A stretch of DNA of 64,000 bases. Source: Clostridiaceae bacterium. GTDB taxonomy: Bacteria; Bacillota; Clostridia; Lachnospirales; Lachnospiraceae. The notes below the pieces were generated by a model, which searched no databases, was not told the origin of the DNA, and worked only from the letters and a program-made list of their open reading frames with translations. Of the stretch, positions 1 through 8,467 are shown piece after piece. Every line of letters starts with the position of its first letter. Position 1 is the first letter of the stretch. Position numbers and translations under genes: made by a program. The DNA lies in contig CAJSZV010000022.1 of assembly GCA_910574345.1 (NCBI GenBank), positions 1 to 64,000 on the forward strand, written 5' to 3'.

Positions 1-96
1 ACGTCGAACTTACGTTCTTATCAGGCCGTAGGTCTATTAAGGTTACCCTTTTTTACCCTTTTCCAGAAAAATCTTTTTCATTTTCCTCTTGACATA
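1..96. other. Window edge downstream of spoIIIAA
   Basis: In sporulating Firmicutes spoIIIAA is followed at once by spoIIIAB. Here the minus strand after the spoIIIAA stop offers only a 12-codon reading frame (start near 68, after a weak GAGG). No SpoIIIAB-like start is visible in these 96 bases. The sequence is too short to say whether the operon is broken, spaced out, or whether the window begins at a contig or element boundary. Confidence 0.3.
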
Positions 97-1059
97 TTAC
101 CAAATTGCTTCCCGGCCGTACAGCCGCCTTCCCTCCGAGTCCGCAATCTCCTCCACCCGGCCCGCATATCCCCTGTTATTTAAAATAATATACCGCTCAA
201 ACAGCTTTCCCCGAACCATGTCCCTGAGGACCGGCTTCTGTCTGATGTCCTCCACCGAGCTTCCGTGAACCGTAGCCACCAGCTTGCAGCCGCAGTTCAT
301 CACATACTCCACCGCCTCCAGATCCTCCCGGCTTCCGATCTCGTCCACGGCAATCACCTGAGGCGCCATGGTCCGTATCAGCATCATCATGCCCCTGGCC
401 TTGGGACAGCAGTCCAGAATATCCGTCCGCATCCCCAGATCATTCTGAGGCACCCCCTGATAACAGGCCCCCAGCTCCGACCGCTCGTCCACCACCCCCA
501 CGGTAACCCCCTTATGCTCCCGGCTCCCTGTAGAGATCTGGCGGATCATATCCCTCAAAAGAGTCGTCTTCCCGCACCTGGGCGGCGACACAATCAGGGT
601 GTGCTGAACCCGGTCACCTTCATAAATATAAGGCATCACCGCATCACCGCATCCCCGCACCTGATGAGACAGCCGCACATTAATAAACGATATATATTTC
701 ATGCTCCGGATATGGCTGTCCTCCACCACGGTCCTTCCCGCCACCCCGATCCTGTGTCCCCCCTGTATGGTGATAAATCCCTGACGCAGCTCCTCCTCAA
801 AAGCATAGAGAGAATAATTACTGATATATTCCATGGTCTCCCTAAGCTCGTCCCTGGTCACTATATAAGCCTCATCACTCCGGGCCCCCAGTCCCCCTCC
901 TCCGGTCACATAGTACTCCCTTCCCCTGTACACCAAAAGAAGAGGCCTCTCCGCCCGCAGCCGTATCTCCTGAACATCCTCAAAATCCACCTCAACCCGC
1001 CCTATCCTCTCACGGATTCCCCTTGCAAATATACGGATAATCTGGTCTCTTTTCTCCAC
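97..1059 (-). CDS. spoIIIAA: Stage III sporulation protein AA (SpoIIIAA), ATPase
   Basis: This is the mother-cell secretion-type ATPase of the SpoIIIA-SpoIIQ channel that links mother cell and forespore during engulfment. The product is 320 residues, close to the usual ~307. A Walker A loop (PPRCGKTT, about residues 159-166) and a Walker B-like segment (VIAVDEIG) are visible. I chose the GTG at 1057-1059: it follows AGGAGGG at 1066-1072 with a 6-base gap, and a sigma-E-like promoter ends at 1082. An upstream ATG at 1155 would add 32 residues lying across that promoter, so it is unlikely. The rest of the spoIIIA operon would lie beyond the left edge but is not seen. Confidence 0.93.
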   Translation of the reverse strand: MEKRDQIIRIFARGIRERIGRVEVDFEDVQEIRLRAERPLLLVYRGREYYVTGGGGLGARSDEAYIVTRDELRETMEYISNYSLYAFEEELRQGFITIQGGHRIGVAGRTVVEDSHIRSMKYISFINVRLSHQVRGCGDAVMPYIYEGDRVQHTLIVSPPRCGKTTLLRDMIRQISTGSREHKGVTVGVVDERSELGACYQGVPQNDLGMRTDILDCCPKARGMMMLIRTMAPQVIAVDEIGSREDLEAVEYVMNCGCKLVATVHGSSVEDIRQKPVLRDMVRGKLFERYIILNNRGYAGRVEEIADSEGRRLYGREAIW

Positions 1060-1081
1060 AACCTTCCCTCCTCTTTCTTCC

Positions 1082-1111
1082 AATATATGTAGGACAAGGT
1101 AGGAAAATGAC
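1082..1111 (-). promoter_or_regulatory. Sigma-E-type promoter of spoIIIAA
   Basis: On the minus strand GTCATTTT (1104-1111) is followed after 14 bases by CATATATT (1082-1089). This resembles the known sigma-E pattern (-35 GTCATATT, 13-15 bp, -10 CATACAAT). Transcription would begin about 1075, just ahead of the ribosome site. It agrees with mother-cell expression of spoIIIAA and supports the GTG start. Confidence 0.7.
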
Positions 1112-1167
1112 TTTGCGAAATAGTTTCTGTACAGCAAAAAAAGCCCCCCTTTCATTAGGTTATGTTG

Positions 1168-1198
1168 GACATGGCGTTATAAGGAGAACTGCCATGTC
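1168..1198. repeat. Inverted repeat at the left edge of the inserted region
   Basis: GACATGGC (1168-1175) and GCCATGTC (1191-1198) form a perfect 8-bp inverted repeat with a 15-base spacer, followed on the plus strand by TGTTTTTG. It lies where the G/C-rich spoIIIAA gene gives way to A/T-rich sequence. It could be a terminator, an operator or an end of the island. Confidence 0.4.
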
Positions 1199-1313
1199 TG
1201 TTTTTGAATATGTCTATATAGTTCCATTGATCAGCTTAAATAAGACATATTAACGGTTATACCGTTTTTCGGAAAAATGATACTTAGGTGGGTGTTCTGT
1301 ACATTTTTGGCTC

Positions 1314-1355
1314 TTGCCACTTACTGTTTTGTATGTTATGCTATTATACATAACA
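1314..1355 (+). promoter_or_regulatory. Promoter and candidate operator of the GntR-led operon
   Basis: TTGCCA (1314-1319) and TATGCT (1337-1342) are separated by 17 bp. The perfect inverted repeat TGTTATG-8-CATAACA (1334-1355) overlaps the -10 box. GntR/YtrA-type repressors often bind such sites in their own promoters, so I infer autoregulation. A leader of about 40 bases leads to the GTG start at 1388. Confidence 0.55.
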
Positions 1356-1387
1356 GTATAACAGCATGGGCAATTAGGAGGTGGATT

Positions 1388-1771
1388 GTGAAACTCATTA
1401 TTTCAAATATATCGGGTATACCGATATATGAGCAAATTAAACAGCAAGTGAAATCTGCTATTATGTCCGGCGATTTACAAGCGGATGAAACACTTCCCTC
1501 ATTACGGACACTTGCTAAGGAATTGAAAATCAGTGTTTTGACTGTAACGAAGGCGTACACAGAATTAGAACAGGAGGGCTTTGTAAAGAATATTCAGGGA
1601 CGGGGTTGTTTTGTCTTAGGACAGGGCTCTGAACTTTTGCGAGAACAGCTAATTTGCAAAATAGAAAACAACTTATCAGAAGCAATAAACGCTGCGCGAG
1701 TTGCTAATCTTTCCGAAGAAGAATTACATCATCTTTTGAGTATTTTAATGGAGGAAAAAACAAATTATTGA
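1388..1771 (+). CDS. GntR-family transcriptional regulator, YtrA-like
   Basis: This is a 127-residue DNA-binding regulator. An N-terminal winged helix-turn-helix of the GntR class (IPIYEQIKQQV near the start, then LPSLRTLAKEL and VTKAYTELEQEGF) fills residues ~8-75. Only a short helical tail follows, as in the YtrA subfamily, which typically represses ABC-transporter operons. The GTG start at 1388 is chosen because AGGAGGTG lies at 1376-1383. An upstream ATG at 1277 would read through the promoter and operator. The gene heads an operon with a two-component system and an ABC transporter and is probably its local repressor. The signal is unknown. Confidence 0.82.
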   Translation: MKLIISNISGIPIYEQIKQQVKSAIMSGDLQADETLPSLRTLAKELKISVLTVTKAYTELEQEGFVKNIQGRGCFVLGQGSELLREQLICKIENNLSEAINAARVANLSEEELHHLLSILMEEKTNY

Positions 1772-1820
1772 ATATGTTAAAACGCACAAGCGGAGAAAAG
1801 CCTGATTTTATGCAGGCTGT

Positions 1821-1837
1821 GGCGTTTTGCAAACGCC
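1821..1837 (+). terminator. Hairpin between the GntR gene and the small membrane ORF
   Basis: GGCGTTT and AAACGCC form a perfect 7-bp stem with a TGC loop, followed by an A-rich rather than T-rich stretch. It may be a weak terminator or an mRNA-processing hairpin that lowers downstream expression. A 28-codon frame (1774-1860) runs across it but has no properly placed ribosome site, so I do not call it a gene. Confidence 0.3.
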
Positions 1838-1869
1838 TAATAAAAAATAAAGAAATGTGAGGTGAGAAC

Positions 1870-2004
1870 ATGGATTTTACTGTTTTATTTGTGGTGCTTC
1901 TGCTTGGTGTTAGTATACCGCTTAGAAACAAGGCTATCAAGGAATATAGGAAAAAAGGACAAGGACAGCAATCCTCAAAAACAAACGGGGGTAAAAATGA
2001 GTAA
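1870..2004 (+). CDS. Small single-pass membrane protein, 44 residues
   Basis: A 44-residue frame starts with ATG at 1870, preceded by GAGGTGAG with good spacing. Residues ~3-17 are a hydrophobic run (VLFVVLLLGV). The rest is Lys/Gln/Asn-rich and probably cytoplasmic. Its stop overlaps the start of the response regulator (ATGAGTAA at 1997-2004), indicating translational coupling. I recognise no family. Its place before a sensor/response-regulator pair suggests an accessory peptide of the signalling or transport system, but that is inference from position. Confidence 0.55.
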   Translation: MDFTVLFVVLLLGVSIPLRNKAIKEYRKKGQGQQSSKTNGGKNE

Positions 2005-2683
2005 AATATTACTATTGGAAGATGATTTAAGCCTGATTAACGGACTGACATTTGCTTTTCAAAAGGCAGGATTTGAATTAGATATTGCGCGGACAATAAA
2101 AGAAGCTGATACCGCATGGAGGTCGGGAAAGTACGATTTACTGATTTTAGACGTTTCTCTCCCCGACGGTTCCGGCTTTGAAATTTGCCAGAAAGTCCGG
2201 CAGGCATCAAAAGTGCCAATCATATTTTTAACGGTTTCGGACGAGGAAATCAATGTAATTATGGGATTGGATATAGGCGGTGACGACTATATAACGAAAC
2301 CATTTAAGGTCAGCGTGTTAATGTCGCGGATCAACGCCCTGCTTCGCCGGGCAAATGACTTTGGCTCTGCGGATACCGAGCTTCATTCAAATGGTATTAA
2401 AGTTTTGCTCCTGCAAGGACAGGCATATAAAAACGGGGAACTGTTAGACTTGACCGCAGCGGAATATAAATTGCTTTGTCTGTTTATGCAAAATCCTAAC
2501 GTCCTGTTGTCTAAAGAGCAGATATTACAGAAATTATGGGACGGTGACGGAAATTATGTTGACAGTAATACACTGACTGTTTATATCCGCAGACTGCGTA
2601 TCAAAATTGAGGACAATCCCAGCGAGCCGCAAATGCTTCTCAATATCAGGCGCATGGGGTATAAATGGAACATTATTTGTTGA
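1997..2683 (+). CDS. OmpR-family response regulator
   Basis: This is a 228-residue two-component response regulator. The receiver domain (residues 1-~115) has the acidic pocket E8/D9/D10, phospho-acceptor D52 (LLILDVSLPDGSG), T79 and K101. Residues ~130-228 form an OmpR/PhoB winged helix (LTAAEYKLL, LTVYIRRLR, RRMGYKW). Translation is coupled to the 44-residue ORF upstream. The histidine kinase begins 8 bases after the stop. In this setting such regulators usually activate the adjacent ABC transporter in response to peptide antibiotics or envelope stress. The ligand here is unknown. Confidence 0.9.
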   Translation: MSKILLLEDDLSLINGLTFAFQKAGFELDIARTIKEADTAWRSGKYDLLILDVSLPDGSGFEICQKVRQASKVPIIFLTVSDEEINVIMGLDIGGDDYITKPFKVSVLMSRINALLRRANDFGSADTELHSNGIKVLLLQGQAYKNGELLDLTAAEYKLLCLFMQNPNVLLSKEQILQKLWDGDGNYVDSNTLTVYIRRLRIKIEDNPSEPQMLLNIRRMGYKWNIIC

Positions 2684-2691
2684 GGTGGAGC

Positions 2692-3738
2692 ATGGAATTG
2701 TTTACAAACAGAGATACCAGATTTTTATTTACAGGGATAACCGTTTTTATAGCTGGCTTTTTACTATTGTCGCAGATAGGGATATGGGTATTCCGTGACA
2801 GCTGCATACCGTTCATTTCCGTTCTTTCTGTTATATCGGGAAGCGGCATAGCGGCTGTTTGTTTTTGGTATTTTTATCAGCAGCATAAATTGATCGGGAT
2901 AGCTGTATCAGCAATCGACAAATACCTGAAAGGCGATACCAACGCCCGCATTGCTTGTGACAGGGAGGGTGAATTATATAAACTGTTCCATTCGGTGAAC
3001 ACCTTGGCTGCTGTATTAAACGCCCATGCTGAAAATGAATTGCGCTCAAAGGAATTTTTAAGGGATACCATATCGGATATTTCACATCAGCTCAAAACGC
3101 CTATTGCCGCATTGAGTATCTATAACGAAATGGTGCAGGGAGAAGCGGAAAGACTGCCTGAAATAAAGAAATTTACCATATTATCAGAGCAGGAGCTAAA
3201 CAGAATTGAAACGCTGGTACAAAATCTGCTGGAAATTACGAAATTAGACGCTGGTACTATCATCATAGAAAAAAGCGTTGAAAACGTAGCTGATATGGTA
3301 AAAGATATTGAATTACATTTTGCATACCGGGCGAAGCAGGAAAGAAAAGAAATTATTTTATCCGGGGCTGATAACATCACGCTTTTTTGTGACCGCGACT
3401 GGATTATCGAAGCAATCAGCAACATTGTGAAAAATGCTTTAGACCATACAGGCACAGGTGACCGGGTTGTGATTGATTGGAAAGGGCTTCCTGACCTGAC
3501 GCAGATTACAATAAAAGATACTGGCAGCGGTATTCACCCGGAAGATATACATTACATTTTCAAACGCTTTTACCGCAGCCGTTTTTCTAAAGACACACAG
3601 GGGATAGGGCTTGGTCTGCCGCTTGCCAAAGCAATCATAGAAGCCCACGACGGAAACATTACCGTAGACAGCGAGTTAGGCAAGGGAAGTGTTTTCAATA
3701 TCACTTTTCTAAATTCAGATAAAATTACAAAATTGTAA
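2692..3738 (+). CDS. Sensor histidine kinase
   Basis: This is a 348-residue membrane kinase, partner of the preceding regulator. Two transmembrane segments lie near residues 11-35 and 40-62 with almost no external loop, typical of kinases that sense through a neighbouring transporter. The phospho-acceptor His is about residue 132 (ISHQLKTPIAAL). The N box (NIVKNALDHT) and G boxes (DTGSGIHPED, GIGLGLPLAK) are intact. Start ATG 2692 follows GAGGTGG; a frame-compatible ATG at 2665 overlaps the regulator and has no ribosome site. Confidence 0.9.
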   Translation: MELFTNRDTRFLFTGITVFIAGFLLLSQIGIWVFRDSCIPFISVLSVISGSGIAAVCFWYFYQQHKLIGIAVSAIDKYLKGDTNARIACDREGELYKLFHSVNTLAAVLNAHAENELRSKEFLRDTISDISHQLKTPIAALSIYNEMVQGEAERLPEIKKFTILSEQELNRIETLVQNLLEITKLDAGTIIIEKSVENVADMVKDIELHFAYRAKQERKEIILSGADNITLFCDRDWIIEAISNIVKNALDHTGTGDRVVIDWKGLPDLTQITIKDTGSGIHPEDIHYIFKRFYRSRFSKDTQGIGLGLPLAKAIIEAHDGNITVDSELGKGSVFNITFLNSDKITKL

Positions 3739-3806
3739 GTTTCAATTCACTTGGGAGTAGGAAATAGATGTTATTCTTCTTGTAGAACGAAAGGAGGATA
3801 ACATCT

Positions 3807-4364
3807 ATGACTTTTTTACAATTCAAAAAGATTGCAAGGTGGTCTGGTTTACGGGCTGCCCTGCTTGGGGCTATGGGGCTTGTAACGCTTCTGTTCCCGG
3901 AATTTCTACAAGGCAGCATAATCTATGCGGTTGCGGCTTATGCCATTTTGAATGGCGCATTAGGTATCTTAGACTTTCTTTCCGGCAGGGGCAGGGAGGA
4001 AAAGCATATTATAACTTTAAATCTTTTCATAACGGCTGCGGCAATCCTGTTTGGGATTTTAAGCATTGTTTATTTCCGTTACCTGATTAGTATTATGCCC
4101 GTTTTTTTGGGCGTATTGCTGCTGATTGAAAGTGTCGTATACTTTATAGCTGCCTTGTGTGCGGCAAGCAGACTGAAAGCTCTATTAGTCATTCTTTCCC
4201 TGCTTGTTGCGGGCGGCGGCATGGCACTTGTGATATTCACTTTTGGATTTGGCGGCTTAGAGCCATTTGCGAAAATTTTCAGCGGTCTATTATTTTTATC
4301 ATGCGTAATTGAATTACTGCTTGGACTGATTTATAGAAACAAGAACAATGGAGGTACAAAATGA
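3807..4364 (+). CDS. DUF308 (HdeD-like) membrane protein
   Basis: The 185-residue product is very hydrophobic, with about six predicted transmembrane helices and short polar loops (for example SGRGREEKH). The pattern matches the DUF308/HdeD family, whose biochemical role is not established. It follows AAAGGAGG. Its stop overlaps the ABC ATPase start (AAATGA), so it is translated with the transporter and may be an accessory membrane component. Confidence 0.75.
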   Translation: MTFLQFKKIARWSGLRAALLGAMGLVTLLFPEFLQGSIIYAVAAYAILNGALGILDFLSGRGREEKHIITLNLFITAAAILFGILSIVYFRYLISIMPVFLGVLLLIESVVYFIAALCAASRLKALLVILSLLVAGGGMALVIFTFGFGGLEPFAKIFSGLLFLSCVIELLLGLIYRNKNNGGTK

Positions 4365-5095
4365 ACTTATTGGAAGTAAATTCTATCTGTAAAACCTATG
4401 GCGAGGGGGAAACCGCCGTTCACGCACTCAAAGAGGTAAATTTTTCTGTTTCTAAGGGTGAGTTTGTTGCAGTTGTTGGAGAGTCCGGCTCTGGAAAAAG
4501 CACGCTTCTCAATATGATCGGTGCGCTGGATACGCCGACTTCGGGCAAAGTGTTTATTGACGGAAAAGAAATATTTACATTGGAAGATGAAGAACTTACA
4601 ATTTTTCGCCGCAGAAATATCGGGTTTATTTTTCAGGCGTTTAATCTCATACCTGAATTGAATGTTGAACAAAATATTACATTCCCTTTGCTGCTTGACT
4701 ATAAGAAGCCTGATCTTGCTTATTTAGAGGAAATATTGACCGTACTGAATTTGCAGGAACGGCGGCATCATCTCCCCCGGCAGTTATCCGGCGGACAGCA
4801 GCAGCGTGTGGCAATCGGCAGGGCATTGATTACCCGCCCTATGCTGATATTAGCGGACGAACCAACGGGGAACCTTGACACACAGAACAGTAATGAAGTC
4901 ATTGCGCTTTTGAAAAATGCGTCCAAACGGTATGAACAGACAATCATTATGATTACACATAACAGGAGCATTGCTTCTACCGCTGACCGGGTACTGCAAG
5001 TGTCGGACGGTATCATAACAGATTTCGGGAGGGCGCAGGACGTCCGGGGGACGTCTGCTCTGCGCGGACCGGAATGGAAAGGAGACGGCGAATGA
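4361..5095 (+). CDS. ABC transporter ATP-binding protein, MacB/LolD type
   Basis: This 244-residue ATPase carries all ABC motifs: Walker A GESGSGKST (40-48), Q loop FQAFNLIPEL, signature LSGGQQQR (142-149), Walker B LILADEP (162-168) and the H loop MITHN. It belongs to the MacB/LolD/BceA group, which works with FtsX-like permeases by mechanotransmission and often exports or releases antimicrobial peptides from the membrane. The last codons overlap the permease start (ATGA). Confidence 0.92.
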   Translation: MNLLEVNSICKTYGEGETAVHALKEVNFSVSKGEFVAVVGESGSGKSTLLNMIGALDTPTSGKVFIDGKEIFTLEDEELTIFRRRNIGFIFQAFNLIPELNVEQNITFPLLLDYKKPDLAYLEEILTVLNLQERRHHLPRQLSGGQQQRVAIGRALITRPMLILADEPTGNLDTQNSNEVIALLKNASKRYEQTIIMITHNRSIASTADRVLQVSDGIITDFGRAQDVRGTSALRGPEWKGDGE

Positions 5096-7410
5096 AAGGC
5101 TATCTTGGTCTTGTTTCAGAATATGCAAAAGTCCATAAGAAGAAAAACCGCCTTACCATTATCTGCATTGCTATTTCTGTCATGCTGGTAACGGCAATTT
5201 TCGGAATGGCAGATATGAGCCTGAAAGCCCAAAAAGAGGAAGCCATACGGCGGTATGGAAACTGGCATACGATCATTTCCAATATCCCTTTAGAAACAGC
5301 GGACGCTATCAGCAACCGAAAAGACGTGTCTGTTTCCGGCTTTTTGGGTATGGCTTCCAGCACAACCTATCAGGGAAAAGAATTGATTATCCAAAGCAGC
5401 AGCGAGGAACTTGCCGGGCAGATGAATTTATCAGTTACCGAGGGGCATTACCCTGTTTCGGAAGCGGAAGCATTGTTAGACAGGCAGGGCTTGGAGCAAT
5501 TCGGGCTGTCTATTGGAGATACGGTCGAAATTGTATATAGTGACGGGCAGACAAGGCAATATCAGATTTCAGGCACTTATGGCGATTTTTCCAGTTTGCA
5601 GGGAACAGACGCACATGGATTACAACTGGCAGAGGGTGGGCTGCGCTTCCTGCCGGAAACAGAATATCAGGAATATAATTATATCCAGTTTAAGAACGGA
5701 ACCAATATCAACCGTGCAAATGAAGAAATAAAAGCCGAATTTTCCCTGACAGATGAACAGATTTCTACAAATGTTATGCTTCTTGGCTTAATGGGGCAAA
5801 GCAAAGACACTACCATGCTGGAAGTCTACCTTACTGCGGCAATTCTTTTTGTCCTTGTTGCCATGACTGGAACATTTATGATTGCCAGTAGCTTTAATAT
5901 GAGCATTTTGGAGAGGACACAGTTTTTCGGCTTACTGCGCTGTCTTGGGGCTACAAAACGGCAGATTAAACGGTATATCCGCAGGGAGGGATTATTATAC
6001 TGCCTGAAAGCAATTCCTGTCGGGTTACTTTCGGGGAGTGTCATTCTATGGATTGCTGTTTATGTATTAAATGCGATTAACTCACAATATCTCCCGGAAA
6101 TGCCGCAGTTTCAATTCAGCTTTCCCGGCATATTAGCGGGGACGGTAATAGGTGTTTTTGTTGTGATGATTGCGTCAAGTTCTCCGGCTAAAAATGCCGC
6201 AAAGGTATCTCCGCAAACAGCCGTAACAGGGAATATCAATCAGACTGCTCACCAAAACTTCAAAAAAGCGTCCAATACAAAAGCATTTCATGTAGATACA
6301 GCTATGGGACTGCGCCATGCCTTTTCTAACAAGAAAAGCATGATTTTGATTGCGGGTTCTTTTGCGATCAGTATTACCCTGTTTTTGTGTTTTACCATAT
6401 TGATTACGTTTATGAACCATGCGTTAAGCCCCTTGAAGCCTTATGCGCCGGATTTGACGGTAGAGGGAAATGAACCGCATATTCTTTTGCCCCATTCCCT
6501 GAAAGAAGAAATAGAACGGCTTCCGGGAACGGAAAAAGTATATGGGAGAATGTTTTGTACGGACATTACCGCAAATGACAAAAAAGGCGTGGGCAGGGCA
6601 ACTTTAGTTTCTTATGATGAACCTCAATTTTCATGGGCAAGTGATGTGTTGATTTCCGGGGATATTGAAAATGTTCAGAATGGAAACGGCGTTTTAGTGG
6701 ATTATGGCTATTCACAGGAATTTCACTGGGAGATTGGCGACATTATCACGTTGGACATAAACGGCACAACGCATGAAGCGACGGTTTCCGGCATTGTGTC
6801 TGACGTTCCGCTGGATTCTGGGAGTGGGGAGTGGATTATTGTCTGTTCCGAAAATATGTTTACCGCTTTAACGGGTATTACAGATTATAAGATTATCGAA
6901 GTTCAGGCAAGTACAGACATATCCGGGCAGATCAGGAACCTGATTACTCCTGATATGAAACTGCTTGATATGCGACAGCACAACGAGGAAGTACGCACCG
7001 GGTATTTTGCTATGGCGGTCTTTGTCTATGGATTTCTGATCGTGATTGCGCTGGTAGCTTTAATCAATATTATCAACACAGTCAATGCGAGCGTTTCCAG
7101 CAGGATCAATCATTATGGTGTCATGCGGGCAGTCGGAATGTCGGGGAAACAAATTCAAAAGGTAATATGGGCAGAAGCCGCAGCTTACGCTGTCACCGGC
7201 AGCATTGCCGGGGCTGTATCAGGGCTATTCCTGCACCGCTTTTTCTTTGAAATGCTTATTACTTCTTATTGGGGGCAGAAATGGGAACCGCCGTTATTGG
7301 TTCTTGCCGTAGTAATTTCAGCGGCAATCCTAACTACATTTATTGCTGTCATTGCACCGTCCCGAAAGATTAAAAAGACAAGTATTGTCAATGCAGTAAA
7401 TGCGGGGTGA
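5092..7410 (+). CDS. FtsX-like ABC transporter permease
   Basis: This 772-residue permease has an N-terminal transmembrane helix, a long extracytoplasmic region (~60-250), an FtsX core with three helices (~255-375, including LRCLGATKRQIKRY), then a duplicated half with another helix, extracytoplasmic region and FtsX core (VMRAVGMSGKQIQK). This 8-10-helix two-core form pairs with MacB/BceA-type ATPases. Start ATG 5092 follows AAAGGAG and overlaps the ATPase stop. The adjoining two-component system suggests induction by the transported or resisted compound, possibly a peptide antibiotic; that is inference. Confidence 0.9.
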   Translation: MKGYLGLVSEYAKVHKKKNRLTIICIAISVMLVTAIFGMADMSLKAQKEEAIRRYGNWHTIISNIPLETADAISNRKDVSVSGFLGMASSTTYQGKELIIQSSSEELAGQMNLSVTEGHYPVSEAEALLDRQGLEQFGLSIGDTVEIVYSDGQTRQYQISGTYGDFSSLQGTDAHGLQLAEGGLRFLPETEYQEYNYIQFKNGTNINRANEEIKAEFSLTDEQISTNVMLLGLMGQSKDTTMLEVYLTAAILFVLVAMTGTFMIASSFNMSILERTQFFGLLRCLGATKRQIKRYIRREGLLYCLKAIPVGLLSGSVILWIAVYVLNAINSQYLPEMPQFQFSFPGILAGTVIGVFVVMIASSSPAKNAAKVSPQTAVTGNINQTAHQNFKKASNTKAFHVDTAMGLRHAFSNKKSMILIAGSFAISITLFLCFTILITFMNHALSPLKPYAPDLTVEGNEPHILLPHSLKEEIERLPGTEKVYGRMFCTDITANDKKGVGRATLVSYDEPQFSWASDVLISGDIENVQNGNGVLVDYGYSQEFHWEIGDIITLDINGTTHEATVSGIVSDVPLDSGSGEWIIVCSENMFTALTGITDYKIIEVQASTDISGQIRNLITPDMKLLDMRQHNEEVRTGYFAMAVFVYGFLIVIALVALINIINTVNASVSSRINHYGVMRAVGMSGKQIQKVIWAEAAAYAVTGSIAGAVSGLFLHRFFFEMLITSYWGQKWEPPLLVLAVVISAAILTTFIAVIAPSRKIKKTSIVNAVNAG

Positions 7411-7664
7411 GTAACCATGAAAAAATCTTGATTGCAGATGATTACCTTGATTTTTTAGAGGGATTAAGCTATGTTCTGAAAGACCATTATGAAGTAACAA
7501 CCGCTGGCAATTTGACAGAAGCCAAAAACAAAGTGTCAACCACTGTATTTGATGTGATCAGCAAGGATGCCGATGCTTCGGGACATTTTGTCTCGAAGTG
7601 GAAGCAGGCCGCAACAGCAGTCACAGCCCGCTCCTTTGCCGGACAAGCTGGTCGGCGAGAGTAA
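7407..7664 (+). pseudogene. Truncated response-regulator receiver domain
   Basis: A GTG start overlaps the permease stop. The first ~51 residues read as a receiver-domain N terminus (KILIADDYLDFLEGL, with the DD acidic pair). The match stops just before the phospho-acceptor Asp, after FDVI near 7560. The remaining frame is unrelated and ends at 7664. The coding match is therefore cut at a junction near 7560, leaving no phosphorylation site or output domain. It is a remnant of a second two-component system on the island. Confidence 0.75.
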
Positions 7665-7899
7665 GCGCCGGAAACACATTGACCGGATGCTGAACGGCAT
7701 GGACGAAAAGGTGCCTATCATCATAGAGGGAGCCGCAGAGGACGATTTTGACGAAGTTTTGAGAGATGTTTTTCAGAAAATTTTCCTTATGTACTACTAC
7801 GGAAAAGATTGGAAAATGCCAATCATAGACAAAAAGAAAAAGCAGGTTTCCCCACTTTTTCAAGATAAGTTTATTTCGGTATGGTTAGTACGACTTTAA
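7567..7899 (+). pseudogene. Unidentified coding fragment at a recombination junction
   Basis: A plus-strand frame begins almost exactly where the receiver fragment ends. Up to about 7860 its composition looks like real protein, including a Gln/Pro-rich patch, a KRRKHIDRML segment and an acidic helix. I do not recognise the family. The last ~13 residues run across the 3' end of the opposite-strand kinase remnant, so the natural C terminus is lost. It is probably an internal or C-terminal piece of a gene joined here by deletion. Confidence 0.4.
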
Positions 7900-8401
7900 A
7901 TCCACCGTATTCGCTATGGTCTATTATGAATTTCTCCATTATGCCCTTTTATAATCTGTTTCACAATAAGCAATCCTAAACCGTGTCGCTGTTCGGCAGT
8001 ATTCGTGTCACAGACCATATAATATGGCGTATTGTTTAGCCTGTCAATCTGTTCGTCGGAAGCTCCTATGCCGCTATCTTCAATGCAAATCTTACAAGCA
8101 TTGTTACCATCATCAACGGACACATAGATCACACACCCATTTTCATTGTGATTTATGCTGTTCTGGATAAGGTTTGATATTGCACGTTTCAATAAATCCT
8201 TATCGGCGTTAATATAACAAGCAGACAGAATATCAGCGGTTTTCCATTCGATTGGAAATTTATCATCAATATTCATGTTCATAAAATCCACAATAATCTG
8301 CCGAATAATAGATATTGCATTTTCCTGTTTCATTGTTAGCGGTTGCATATCATATTCAAGTTTAGAAGCAAGGTTGAGGTCGTTAATCAAGTCTTTCATT
8401 C
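7871..8401 (-). pseudogene. Truncated, frameshifted sensor histidine kinase
   Basis: The minus-strand frame (8399 to 7914) covers the C-terminal half of a histidine kinase: LINDLNLASKLEYD from the dimerisation region, N box NLIQNSINHN, G1 EDSGIGAS and G2 HGLGLLIVKQII. The frame stops early after GEIHNRP. One extra A near 7925-7930 is enough to explain this: removing it restores a normal ending (IDHSEYGGFKVVLTIPK) with a stop at 7871-7873. The N-terminal sensor and the phospho-acceptor His are missing, cut at the IS66 end (8402). The gene is non-functional. Confidence 0.8.
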
Positions 8402-8418
8402 GTAAGCGTCAAATAAGA
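8402..8418. repeat. IS66 left terminal inverted repeat
   Basis: GTAAGCGTCAAATAAGA, an exact inverted match to 10929-10945. Similarity continues imperfectly inward for about a dozen bases. Confidence 0.9.
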
Positions 8419-8467
8419 TAGTGGATAGAAAAATAACCACTACCCCTCTATACTGAAAGGGCAGTGG

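Noticed and set aside
265-1092. Long plus-strand frame opposite spoIIIAA
   Set aside because: It is antisense to a well-recognised protein, rich in Pro/His/Leu as expected for shadow frames, and has no ribosome site.
1774-1860. 28-codon frame between the GntR gene and the small membrane ORF
   Set aside because: The nearest AGGAGG-like site is about 19 bases upstream and the frame crosses a perfect hairpin. There is no sign of coupling.
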